64,000 nucleotides of DNA from Lepidodermella squamata (Eukaryota; Gastrotricha). Below are positions 49,039 to 59,848 of this stretch, in pieces. Where the stretch lies: assembly GCA_047495785.1 (NCBI GenBank), contig JBLDXI010000010.1:1984001-2048000 (forward strand). The letters are read 5' to 3'. Position 1 is the stretch's first letter, and every line of letters begins with the position of its first letter. The position numbers and the translations under genes were made by a program. A model generated the notes under the pieces. It was not told the origin of the DNA. It worked only from the letters and a program-made list of their open reading frames with translations, and did not search any database.

Positions 49039-51966
49039 TTTTTATATTAATATTGAATTGAAAAAAGTGAATTAAAGCCCAGAGTCAATTTTGAACGTGC
49101 GCTGAGGTCAACGCGCCGATACATAGACCAATGAGTGTTACGTGGCACTGGCCACACGGTCTGTACCGACAGGAAGCTGCTTTTGAGTGGACGCGTGTGC
49201 CACTTTGCGATGAAGAAAATCGCGAATTAAAAACGCACACGCGATGAAACGTCAATGTCAGCTCTTTTGGCACAGGGCGAGGGTGAAGCGATTTGACGCA
49301 GCCCAGTTTTTCTAAATCTAATATTTCATTCTGGGTACGAAAATAGCACAGCTGTTGACGCTGATGAATTCGGATCGCAGAAGGAAATTTTGCAGGCAAG
49401 GCAAGGCCCATTGGAGCAATACTTAATAAGTAAAAATATCATTGGAACGGCGCGCGGTTTCGGAGGCACACTTTGTTTCTTATCATTTTGGTTCGAAATT
49501 TGACATGGCCATTCATAAAACATCGTACTCCAAGCAGTAATCGAAAGAAATCTAACGATTGGTTTTTGCGTCACAGGGTTCAGGTGAAAATCGGGTAATT
49601 TGGGTTTAGGATGCGGCTGCGCAGTGTGAACATTCGAATTTCAGAGTTAGGGAAAATTGTAGCCTCAATTTTTGTCAGGCGGGGTAATTTCTGGCACTTC
49701 ATTGAAAATCCCTAGCAAAAATAGGATTGAACTAAACTTACAATATTATAGTAGAGGGATAAGAAAGTCTGAGCGGAATAGTTATATCTCATGGCTAGAA
49801 AAATCTTAGAAAAATCTGATATGCCGTAAGAATAGTATTGAAAAATGTCTTTTGTGAATGATATAAGAATGGGATAACCGAAAATCTGGATATGAAATTG
49901 AAACATGGGTCAAACAATATCCAACGGAAAAAATGATGAGAGCTTGAAATCGTGGGAATTTAATTGGCGAAATCGAACGGGAATTTTAAAAAAATTTCCG
50001 CACGGCGGGGTAATTGAGGAGAAAAAGAAATTATAGCCGTAATATAAATTCGATAATATAAATGTAATTTCCTATTTCTCTGCAAATTTGGCGATTTTAT
50101 ACTAAATTTTTCGCAATCCTGCTTAAAATTGTAGACGCAAAAAAGGAATTTCGCAATTTTATATTTTAAGGTCTGAATGATTAGAAAATTAACAGCGTGT
50201 CCCATAAGTAACGCAAAGAAAAGAAAAGGAAAAGGAAGTACAGAGAAAGTTTTCTTAACCGGAATCGGGTCGCGCCAGGCAAAATCGCCCGGTTTAGACA
50301 AAGTCAGGATTATTTTATACCGATCAGAGTCCGGATAAGGAAATATATGGGAAATATATATATTTCACATTTCACGAACTGCGAAGTCATTCAAGTCATA
50401 CCTTTTGATATAAAAAATTGAACTGCAAAGACCGTAGATGCTACATCCGGGCCGATTGAAAATTTTCAAAATTTCGAAGTGTCTCATGCCAGGCAGGTGC
50501 CTGAATTTTCCCCCAAAAGCTCTACATAATTGACCTTTTTCATGCGTTAACCGTCCGGTTTATACCACCAGTCCGGTTTAGACAACCGTCACTGTAGTAT
50601 CTCATTGCAAGAAAAAATCTTAGAAAAATCCAACATGTCATATGGTTATAGTTATATCGTTATAGTAGGGTATAGTAATAGCTATAGAATGATCTGTCGA
50701 CTGATGCACAAGGTGCTATCTCAGCTAATAGCTGCCGCCAACAAACTTACCTGGAACTCCTGAAAAAACCATTCGCTTTTTCTAATAATTCAAAAATCAT
50801 TAAATAATTCACCGGAAATCTGAAACGGAACTGATACTATCATGGCACTCTGACTACTCTACTGCGGCTGCACTTTCTTTTTTCACTATCGAGCTTCCTT
50901 CCTGGATATCATGCTCATTAAATAAATAAATAAATAAATAGTCAGGGTCAAAGTTCAAATTATGGAGCGAGGTGAAATTTTAGCCGCAATTTTGTCATTT
51001 CTGGCTGGGTAATTTCTGACCCTTTCGCTGAAACGCCGCGCCTTAGCGAAGATATCCCTGAGCTATCATGAAGGGTTCGAATTCCTAAACTTTTGTTTTT
51101 CGTTAAATATTTTTCTCCTAATTTACGCTAAAATCTAAAATTGATTTTATCTGAACTTTGACACTAATTTAAAAATTGATATTGAACTGTGTGAAAAAAC
51201 AGAATTTTAGAATTTTTTTTACAAATATTCAAGAATTCAGGAATGATTCCTCGAGTTTTCTAATCAGCCGGGTACCAAAGTTGAGACCAGTGATACCTGC
51301 CGGAATGCAAATAAGCCAGAGATTATCGAAACTCTCGGTCTCAATTTATTTAACTCACTAAGCGGCGAATCATTTCGCCAAATGGTCCGATGAATCATCA
51401 ATGACCCCAGCGAAATTGGATACACCAGTTTTTTTACGGTCATCGTGGTCAGTTTCTAAAAATACACTGGTGACCTTTTGAAACCAAAAAATATGGTCGC
51501 AATTCGTTAGTTGGCCAAGTCCTCATTTCATACAATATTGATCTTTTGCTTCACAGAAAATGAGGCGCACCAAAAGTATAAAATGGGTCAAAATATTTAC
51601 ACAGAAGTTCACCATTCTCAGCACTACATTCGAATGTATCGGCAATAAAAGTTTTCGATTCTTTGCGATTTGGGCTTTTTCTGTTTCTCGGCTGATATAC
51701 TAACCTGGAACTCAGCGACTAATAGTGGTATAACAATAAGCCCCAAGAATGCTAATGTCCCCAGGACCCTAGGCTTTTTTGTTTTCAAGCATTTTCGAAG
51801 GTGGCGTCCGATGTATGGGAAAAATCAGTGATTTGTGAAATCGATACTTGAAATCGAAAATAGCTGAAGTAAACTCGTTAACTGGCCGATCATAGCGCAA
51901 AACTGTTAGAACTATTCAAATAAATTCTTTATTCAGAGCTATTCACGTCGTCTCTTTTACTTTCGA
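49039..51966. other. Gene-poor stretch between lectin locus and E1
   Basis: About 2.9 kb. Overlapping minus-strand frames at 49085-49411 and 49326-49574 have scattered Cys but no recognised domain. An (AAAT)n-type microsatellite lies at about 50919-50940. The rest is AT-rich without identifiable genes. Confidence 0.45.
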
Positions 51967-54900
51967 TCACAAAACGTAGCGAACGAATGGCATGGCCATC
52001 ATCGAGCCATCATCGCCGACACACGCCATGTCGAGGCGGATTGATTTCTTGTTACCCACCAAAGCCGAAATCTTGGGATGATGCGTCTCTATCAGTTGGC
52101 GAATGGATAAATCCAACTGCTGCTGACTCTTCTCCTGTGACATCCGCGCCTTGTTGTAGATTACGTAATTGCCAATCGCAACCATACCAACTACGACGCC
52201 ATCCCGATTGAGTCTCTTCAGAATCTCACCCAGTGTAACTCCGGGATTTTCAAAGTTGAAACGGGTCCAAATCGTCCAACTCGGAGCTTTGGGAGCATAG
52301 GGTGGTTTCAACGTGGCATCACGAGGATTGCTCATAATCACAACAGGTTTGCTCAGGTCGAAATGGGTGTTTCTGAACTTGGATAACTGCGAATGGCCCT
52401 AGACGAATTTGATAAGTTCCAAGCAAACCAGACCAGCTACAATCGCTGTTGTAGTTGCAATAGCTGGCGTTATCTGTAACAACTTCAATCAACAATGAAT
52501 GACAAAAAAGATCGAACGAACCTTTCCAGCGATAAGTTTACTCTTCTGCCGATTTGCAGGTTCGATGAAGTAGTTCTCAGCCCGGCAGTTTGAAGCTGCG
52601 ACAATGAAGTCGAGGTGAAAATTGGAATCGTCATCCTTCTCGAATTCAATCGGGGTAATCGAACTGCCATCGATTTCAGCCTGCTCTGGAAGCTTCGCTT
52701 GTAACTCCGCGACCTTCGCCTTCATTTGCTCAGCTCGCTCTTCTTTCAAAATTTGCAAATCACGGTCATTTTCGGCAATCAAGGAATTGCCACGAGGTTC
52801 GAATTTCAGTTCAACCTTAGAAGCGATGGCTTGAATTTTCGACTTGTCCCGAATCTGGGTGATACCGAACAAGCTAGCGTAAAGATTGGCTGCTGAACTG
52901 ACGAAATCGACATGAAGCTCCTGTAAGAAAAGGTTCGAGAAACCTTAGAACTAGAGATTCAAACTCACATTGTCCAAATCAAAGTTCAAAGCTCGCGGGA
53001 ATCTTTTGGCATTGTCCCAAAATGGCTGCCCATCGGATCCAAGTTGATCCTGGGGGAACCTTTCGGTCAACTCAGCAATTTCCGAGTGAAATAACTCTTG
53101 AAATTTCGAGCAAGCCCAGCTGACGCACTGTTCGAAGTTGGTTGGTCGATTTTCTGCGGCGAGAAACTGCACCAAGCTCTCGACGGCTTCCAATCGTTCA
53201 ACTTGCTGGAGATTCGCCAGGAATTGCTCGCCCTCTGCCGCGTATCTTTTGACGTATTGAGCTGGCGAGACGAACAAATCGTGAAATTGTTCACGGGCCC
53301 AGTGAAGCGTATGCTCGATGGCGTTTGGGAAGCTTTTGATCGTACACTGGGCGTAGGACGTTTCGTCAGAAGCCGACAGGCCAGTCGAATAAGGCTCGGT
53401 CAAAGATTGCAATATTACCTAAAGAAAAAGGTTCCAGAACTTGATTTGAGGTTCAAAATCGAACCTAGAAAATCGAGTACTAAAACGCTTCAATTTAGCG
53501 CTACAAAGTTCCGAAGTTCCAAATTAGGATATATCGAAAAAGAAACCTTTGTGGATCCGGTTTCGCCCTTCGTCGCAGATTCGAACATTGGCTTCAAATG
53601 GTAGATGCAACGCTTGTCCAAGTACTCCCTAGCCTGGAGATTATCCAACGCGTTGACAACCGCATCCAAAACGTCGAAAAAATCTTCGTCGTAGATATCT
53701 TCGGTTTCGGGCCCAACTTTGTTCAAATGATACTCGATATTCAAATCGCGGTTAATTGCCTTGACCGCAGCAGCGGCAACCTTCGATTTAGGCTCTTTCA
53801 AATCGTTTTGCCGGAATAGGAATTGGCGGTTGAGATTCGATCGTTCGATGACGTCCATGTCGGTTGTAAGGAGCTTGCCAGCTTTCGAACAAGCCACGCC
53901 CATCATCGCAAAGTTTTTGAGTAACTCGCAGCCGATTGCGCCGGTGCCAACAACAAACAATTTGAGCTTTTCAAGCTTCTCCTGAAATTGCTGGCCGAAA
54001 ATTGCGATTTGGCTGGCGTAGCGACTAGGTTCAGATGGGAAGTCGATGAGTTTTTGCGTTTCAGGTAGACATTCCAAGGCGTCAAAGTACATGAATTGAT
54101 GTAGCGGGACAAATTTCCCAGATACAGCTTTGAAGACTTCTTGAGCCGCGAATCCTCCGATAACAGCGTTCATCGGGCACAAGTTACCGGTTGCTTGAAG
54201 AGCGAAGGCCTTAGCGATTTGCTTTTCGCTTTCTTTTTCGAAACGTTCAGAGAATCTTCGAGCAAATTCTTCGTTTCTAGCAGTTGGCGAGTCGCCGAAT
54301 TCGCCGAGCAAGCAGAAGGCGCGGTGGATCGTAGATTCCCGGCCCATTTTTCCGAAATCGGTGATTAGGAACCTAGGTTCAGCTACGGCTTCAGCTAGTG
54401 GCTTGAATGACATAGATTTGCTGGTTTTGACCTGCAAATAGAAAATTCATACAGGACCGACAATCCAACAATCCAAATTACCTGGGTAACTATGCATTTA
54501 TTGCTTGGTGGCATCTCGCAATCGGCCTCAATAGAGAAAATATCAGCGGTTATCGAAGCAGAGATGCGAAAAGGTCCCCAAGTTCGCCGATCCCCTTCCG
54601 CCCCAGAAACCGATCGATCTAGGGCGAATGTTACCAGATTGCCCTGAGCAAAACCCCTCGAACCCGTTTGCTCGACCAGCTTGACCAAATGAGGCGATGA
54701 CGGGTCGCTGCTACGGTTGATTGAACCGACAAGGCGAGACAGAGGCTCGCCAGCTGTTGGATCGATAACTTCGAATCTGTCGCCGAAATCGCAGAAGAGC
54801 TGGCCGAATAAACCGCGAGTTGACGCTAGAATGAACTTGACCCCGTTCAAGTGACACCATTTGCCAATTTCCTTTGTTTTTTCGTCAATCACGTGATCGC

Positions 54901-55371
54901 AGAGAACCACAACCTGAGCAAGTATAAATGTCCAGCAATTAAATTTCTATAAATATTGGAAATTTACGTGGAATTTGGAGACGAAATCCACGGTAAGGCT
55001 CTCGTCAGCCGCTTCCACGCGAACATAAGGGTTCAGCTCAGCAAATCGATTCCTGCTCGCTTCGGCTCGATTTTTGTTCAGGTCATTAGCGGTCAAATAG
55101 AACTTGAAAGATGCGAAATAAAATTTTGAAATAAAATTTATTAGATTTTTACCTGGGTTCCAAGATCCGAAATTTGCGTCGCTTTTGTGTCGTGAAGCGT
55201 GACAGAGCGAACGCCGCCTAAAATGACGTTTTTCGCGATTTCGGCGCCCAAGCCATTGAGTCCGCTGATGAGAACATCCGCGCCAGCCATTTTACGCATC
55301 GTTGACTCGCCGAGAGTGTAAAGCTGTCGCGAATACAAAGACTCGTCGATTGCGCTATTATTCTTAGTCAT
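51967..55371 (-). CDS. UBA1: Ubiquitin-activating enzyme E1, UBA1-type, with in-frame TAG
   Basis: Seven exons: 55371-55153, 55102-54968, 54913-54482, 54431-53547, 53418-52969, 52920-52522 and 52473-51967, all in phase 0, giving 1008 codons (human UBA1 1058). The inactive adenylation half has [15 protein letters not shown] and [16 protein letters not shown]; then NTRGLFGQ-like [15 protein letters not shown]. The active half has [32 protein letters not shown] and [15 protein letters not shown]. The catalytic Cys is residue 582 in [36 protein letters not shown] and [11 protein letters not shown] follow, then the C-terminal ubiquitin-fold domain ending PFVRYVL. E1 adenylates ubiquitin and passes it to E2s. 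Codon 865 (52401-52399) is TAG where human reads Gln in VVQGHRQL; here it reads FV-stop-GHSQL. The frame resumes with strong homology after it. Confidence 0.9.
52399..52401 (-). other. In-frame TAG within the E1 coding sequence
   Basis: The minus strand reads AAATTCGTCTAGGGCCATTC. Translated without interruption the flanks are LELIKFV and [18 protein letters not shown], matching human [20 protein letters not shown]. A single C-to-T change of CAG would create it. Cutting here would remove about 143 residues, including the ubiquitin-fold domain that docks E2. Confidence 0.85.
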
Positions 55372-55676
55372 AGCCGCCGAGATTTACAAGAAAATTCGCA
55401 AATTCTGTCTAAAATTTGAAAATTCATATGATTTACTCGTGAGTAATGGAGATGGAGAGATGAATCGGCAGTTCTGAAATCTGAAATATCAGGTTGTAGG
55501 ATTTCAGAAAGGTCGAAGCCAAGGTCAATGAGAGTAATAAAATCCAGAAAAAAAACGAAATAGGAAAACTACCGAATCATTTATCGACTCTGTTTTTATG
55601 TTTTGGTAGCAAAATTATAAAATCTATAGCTTCGTAATTTAAAAAATTCAAAAATTTCAAAAAAATGTGCAGAGAA

Positions 55677-56285
55677 TATCTTTTAGCGGAACCAAATTTG
55701 ACTGTTGCGGAATCTAATTTTAGATGGGCAATAGGTCGCTTTTCAAATATTTCCATAAAATATTTAAGGCAAGATAAATGAAGAAAGCGTCTTATAGATA
55801 TAATTACACGCTGATGAATAGGTTCTATGCTAGATAATTGAGCAGACAAAAAGTGAGCAACGAAAATTGAGCAAGGGCTTTTTAGCAACGATATGAGAGC
55901 AAACGAAATTAGAGCAAATTTAATAATTAATTGTAGCTCTTATTTGGCAGACCGTCATAACAGCAAATACCCAAAACAGCAAACGCGACAGAACAGCAGA
56001 AACACGATGCATCTTTTACATAGTAAGTTTTCGCTGTTTTGTCGCGAAATAAAAAATTTGCTGTTTTGTCGCATTTGCTGTTCTGCGAAGCTGCTGTTTT
56101 GTCGCCGTTTTGTCGCGGCATTATTTATTGTAAACACAATTTGTTCTAAAGTCGTTTTGCTCTAATTTCGTTTGCTCTTATATCGCTGCTCAAAAGCCCT
56201 TGCTCTATTTTCGTTGCTCAATAAGCATAGAACCTTGAAAGTTTCAAAAAGTGAAAATTCCAAATTTTGGCTCCGCTAAAAGATA
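55677..56285. repeat. GGTTCCGCT repeat family, copy D, interrupted by a fold-back element
   Basis: The left end TATCTTTTAGCGGAACCAAA is matched at the right by the inverse of TTTTGGCTCCGCTAAAAGATA. A second internal unit (TTGCGGAATCTAA) follows the left end. The insert at 55821-56234 splits the element. Confidence 0.7.
55821..56234. mobile_element. Small fold-back element, same outer arms as 34477-38999
   Basis: Ends are inverted GGTTCTATGC; arms contain GAGCAACGAAAATTGAGCAA, GGGCTTTTTAGC and GAGCAAACGAAATTAGAGC units. Inside, between about 55945 and 56122, is another inverted array with a different unit (CGACAAAACAGCAAA, AACAGCAAATACC). The architecture, an outer GAGCAA family with an inner array of another unit, repeats that of the large element 20 kb away. 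Confidence 0.8.
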
Positions 56286-56727
56286 GGCATTCTGGAAAAA
56301 CATTTAAACTTGAAAACATTTAAATTTTAAAATTCGAATTAAATTCTTTTGAATTTTGAATCGAAAATTCGAAATTATTTAATCGATTTAAATGAAAGTC
56401 GTCGATTTGTCACGTCTTTCCCAATACTATTTACAATTGGCCTCTCTGTGACAATTTTAGGCTTCAGAAGATGCCGATCTGAAACTCCGGGTAAAATAAT
56501 TTGTACTCTAGTTGACGGTCTAAAAGGTATAGGGGAACTGAAATAACAAGGTGCCCAATTATCGATAAAAAAGAAAATGTCTATAATTTTCGAAACATTG
56601 GAAAGATTTAGCACTGGAACCTTGTGCCAATAATCCAAACTAAAATTGAATAAAAATTATTCAATATTTCCGCTCTTCAATGCGAATTTTTTGCAAATCA
56701 GAATCATTATTATCGAAAAAAGGGAAC

Positions 56728-56782
56728 ACGTGCGCTAAGTGTTACGATTCAACTTTCACGCGGCCTCATCGCCAAGCACGTG
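56728..56782 (+). promoter_or_regulatory. Paired CACGTGCG sites upstream of the Ubl gene
   Basis: CACGTGCG occurs at 56728-56735 and again at 56777-56784, 140-200 nt before the ATG. CACGTG is the E-box bound by bHLH-zip factors, and ACGTGCG also fits hypoxia/AhR-type sites. The duplication suggests a real promoter element. Confidence 0.4.
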
Positions 56783-56923
56783 CGACGTTGGCCGAGCCGT
56801 TTCAAATCTACTAAATAATATAAAAGTCAATAACGAATCTTGAATTCACTGTAAATCGATATATTCATTTCACGCAAAGATTTGATAGATCAATCAACAT
56901 TGTGTTCTAATCGAAAATAAATC

Positions 56924-57184
56924 ATGTCCGACCGCTTCGACATCACGTTCAACATATTCGGCCACGGTGAGCTGTACAGGTTGAACGTATCGCCTAAAGA
57001 CACGGTGCGTGACGTTATTCGAATGCTGCGATCAGTGGCTGGCGAGCAAGCCATTACGGACAGCGTCAACATTATGCATGGCAATGAACAGCTCGATGAA
57101 AATATGACGCTGGCTCAGTACGGCATCCAACCGCGCCACACCATCCACGTTATTCCGCGCATTCAAGGCGGCCGTCACGCTTGA
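56924..57184 (+). CDS. Small ubiquitin-like protein ending Gly-Gly-Arg-His-Ala
   Basis: A single-exon 86-residue protein that is almost entirely a beta-grasp fold. FDITFNIFGHGELYRLNVSP corresponds to the first hairpin of ubiquitin, DTVRDVIRMLRSVAGEQ to the helix, SVNIMHGNEQLDENMTL to RLIFAGKQLEDGRTL, and YGIQPRHTIHVIPRIQGG to YNIQKESTLHLVLRLRGG. Gly82-Gly83 would be exposed by removal of Arg-His-Ala, as in ubiquitin, NEDD8 and SUMO precursors. The protein has one Lys only (Lys24), so ubiquitin-like K48 or K63 chains are not possible. It does not match NEDD8, SUMO, URM1, UFM1 or ISG15 to my recollection. It lies between an E1 gene (divergent) and an E2 gene, with two USPs beyond. A conjugated modifier is a reasonable inference, not shown. 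Confidence 0.8.
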   Translation: MSDRFDITFNIFGHGELYRLNVSPKDTVRDVIRMLRSVAGEQAITDSVNIMHGNEQLDENMTLAQYGIQPRHTIHVIPRIQGGRHA

Positions 57185-58951
57185 ACGAACTCGCCGCGCG
57201 GTTTCGTCTCGCTGTCAAATTAAAACGGCTGCCTTTTTGTAAAAAAACCGAAATAATTGATAAACTTAAAATTCAAAATTTATTCAGTGGTTTTTTCGAA
57301 AATAAAAACTGTGACCAATTTTCCTACTTTGCTATAAATTAGAGTCGAACCACTATTTTTTCCAATTTGTTTTGAAACGCAAATCTGTTCATGCGGCGTG
57401 TCCTGTACCGTTTACTCATTTTATTATTTTTTTTTAGGGAATTTAAACTAATTTTTGAAATTAATCACACTGGGGACTCCACGATTTCACCGAAGAAATT
57501 TGTTCGGTAATTTTCGGTTTTTACTTGGTTGGACCAAATTTCTTCTTATTTTTTAATCCCATTCATAAGAGACATTTTTGATTACTGTTCTTATGACATT
57601 TTAGATTTTTCTATGATTTTTCTTGCCTTGAGATATTCAGTAAAATCGGAAATAATTAGTTCGCAATTTAGCCGCTAATTAACCGATATTTACTCGGGCA
57701 TTTAGGACCCTGGAACCTCCTATTCAGCCTAACATTTTCCATTGAAGCTTCCAATTACCGAAAAATGAAATTCAATGCGATAAATGCCACATTTTTGGTA
57801 AAAAGTATAAAAGGCGGGCTTTCTTGAAAATTATCGATATTGAAAAATGGCAATTATTCGTCCGATGTGACCTGAGTTGGTTGCCTCTCTTGCCAGAAGC
57901 TTCACGGTTTTTTGAGAGATGGTCCTTAAAATGGATCGAATTCACCGATTCCTGAAAAAAACATTGCACGACTATCTGAAACTCAAGGTTCTGTAATATT
58001 GGCACAAATCAATCGAAAATTCCGCAAAATCATTTCGGATCGCGGTTATAGCGGGACCTTCTCCGTAGGCGCGTTATTGACCTGATTCCCGGGCAAGAAA
58101 AATTTCCTATAAAGCCTTTTCACAGGATGGTGCCATGCAACCTCAAATCCTGTAAAATGCCAATTTCAAAACTGAGAATTTTTAATAAATTAGAGGACAG
58201 CATTATCATCATCCATTTTTTTTGATCTCGAACCGAATTGTAACGAAAATTTGAGAAATATTTCCCCCAGGCAAGATCTATATCGATTGGCAAAAATCGC
58301 TTCAAAAATTACTCATGTTTTATGAAAAAGTGCTGGGCAAAATTATTACACATAAGTACGTCATTATAATTATCCGAATTACGACTATAATTTTTATTTC
58401 CTAAATCGGAATATCTTTTAGCGAAACCAAATATGCTTTTTGCGGAACCAAACTCGAAATATGCTAAAAGTCATTTTTTGAATATTTCTAAGACTTTTAG
58501 GCTGAGCATGAATTCTGAATTGAACACTGCACCTTATGGAGAATTTTGCGCTGAATTTTCTAGAATTATTGTGGCCAATCTTCGATTCAGCTAGAAAAGT
58601 CTAAAATGTGGTTCCGCTCACCGTAAATTTGGTTCCGCTAACAAGAGGATCCTTTCCTGAATTCCATTCGGTTTTTTTTCATTTTTTCAAATTCCTCTTC
58701 GATTTCGCCGATTATTCTATATTTTTCAAGCGATTTTAATCACGCCATGTTTTCCTTTACACCGTGTCATGGCATAAAAAAAATGTGATTTAATCTGTTG
58801 ACTCATCTTGACATCTTGACAATCGCGTGTCATCATTATGGCGCCACTTGGCAAGCAAACGGTTCTTCAAGCACGCGCCTTCTTTCATTTTCGATTTTTC
58901 CACAACAGGTTCATTCAGTTTTCGCCTTACATCTTAGAAATTTTTCTCGCA
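57185..58951. other. Spacer between Ubl and E2 genes
   Basis: 1.77 kb, AT-rich, with one GGTTCCGCT-family copy at 58412-58647. No further gene recognised; frames at 57772-58005 and 58120-58305 are not convincing. Confidence 0.5.
58412..58647. repeat. GGTTCCGCT repeat family, copy C (most complete)
   Basis: A 236-bp element. Left arm TATCTTTTAGCGAAACCAAA then TGCGGAACCAAAC; right arm in inverse TCTTGTTAGCGGAACCAAAT then GTGAGCGGAACCACAT. The interior has TGAATTCTGAATTGAACAC, shared with the Sos intron copies. It is a MITE-like non-coding element with two sub-repeat units per arm. Confidence 0.8.
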
Positions 58952-59747
58952 ATGGCTTGTAATTTAACCGGCGCTCTTCGACTGCAACACGATTTGAACA
59001 AGTAAATACAACAATTTTAACACAAATTATTGTATAATCGAATTGTTTCCAATTTTAGGGTGCTTACGAATCCGCACTCATGCGGAACTGCGGCGCCGGT
59101 CGATGACAATTTATTCCAGTGGCGAGGCTTCATCTTTGGGCCGGCTAAATCGCCCTATGCTATGGGCATTTTTCGCGTTCAACTCGATTTCCCGCTAAAC
59201 TACCCTGCCTCGCCGCCTATCGTCAAGTTTCTCGACAACATGTTCCACCCTAATAGTAATAATTATCTTCATAGCATTTTTGAAAAAATTCCTAGACTTT
59301 TTTATAGATATTTTGAATAAATTTTAGATTTTTATATAAATTGGTAATTTCAAAAATTTAATTTTTTTAATTTTTCTATATTTTTTTATTCTTAATTTTA
59401 ATTTTAGTGAAATTTTGAAAATGTTTCAATAATTTATTAGAGAATAAATAAATTAAAAAAATTCAACTTTTTCGAACTGTTTTAATTTTTTTCAATGCTC
59501 GCCCGATTCTTCTACCTTAGTTAATTCAAGCGGTGGCGTTTGCGTCAGTCACTTGAAGCAAGGAAATTGGGATCCTAGCATGGATGTCGCCGCTATTTTG
59601 GAGTGTCTAGCTTCACTTTTGCTGAACCCGAATCCAAATAGCCACATTAATCGCGACGCTGCCGACTTGCTGCTGAAAAATCCCGCCGAGTACGAATCTC
59701 GCTGCCGCGAAATCGCCCGTCAAACCAGCCAACGGCCAAGGAGCTAA
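58952..59747 (+). CDS. Ubiquitin-conjugating enzyme E2, divergent UBE2D-like
   Basis: Exons 58952-59001, 59059-59255 and 59521-59747 join to 157 residues. The core reads APVDDNLFQWRGFIFGPAKS, YAMGIFRVQLDFPLNYPASP, then FHPNINSSGGVCVSHL with the HPN triad at 80-82 and catalytic Cys90. NWDPSMDVAAILECLASLLL then LLNPNPNSHINRDAADLL complete the fold. The loop and W-x-P position follow class I E2s and the wording is nearest to UBE2D, but the match is loose. It accepts ubiquitin or a ubiquitin-like protein from E1 as a thioester. The next gene, a USP, starts 101 nt after its stop. An acceptor-like CATCTTAG ends 14 nt before its ATG. Confidence 0.88.
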
Positions 59748-59810
59748 ACTTGAACTTTGAACGATTGAGGAAAATACATGATTATGCAAGCTACTGTGAA
59801 TTTCTTCACG

Positions 59811-59818
59811 CATTTTAG
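59811..59818 (+). promoter_or_regulatory. Candidate spliced-leader acceptor of the first USP gene
   Basis: CATTTTAG ends 30 nt before the ATG at 59849 and 71 nt after the E2 stop. Such spacing leaves little room for a promoter and fits operon processing. Confidence 0.6.
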
Positions 59819-59848
59819 GTACTTTTAAAATCGTTTTTACTGATCGAA

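Noticed and set aside
49085-49574. Cys-containing minus-strand frames upstream of the lectin pseudo-exon
   Set aside because: Overlapping frames with no pattern shared with the lectin gene and no splice signals that join them.
51060-51100. Possible tRNA T-loop (GGGTTCGAATTCC)
   Set aside because: No acceptor stem, D-arm or anticodon arm could be laid out upstream.
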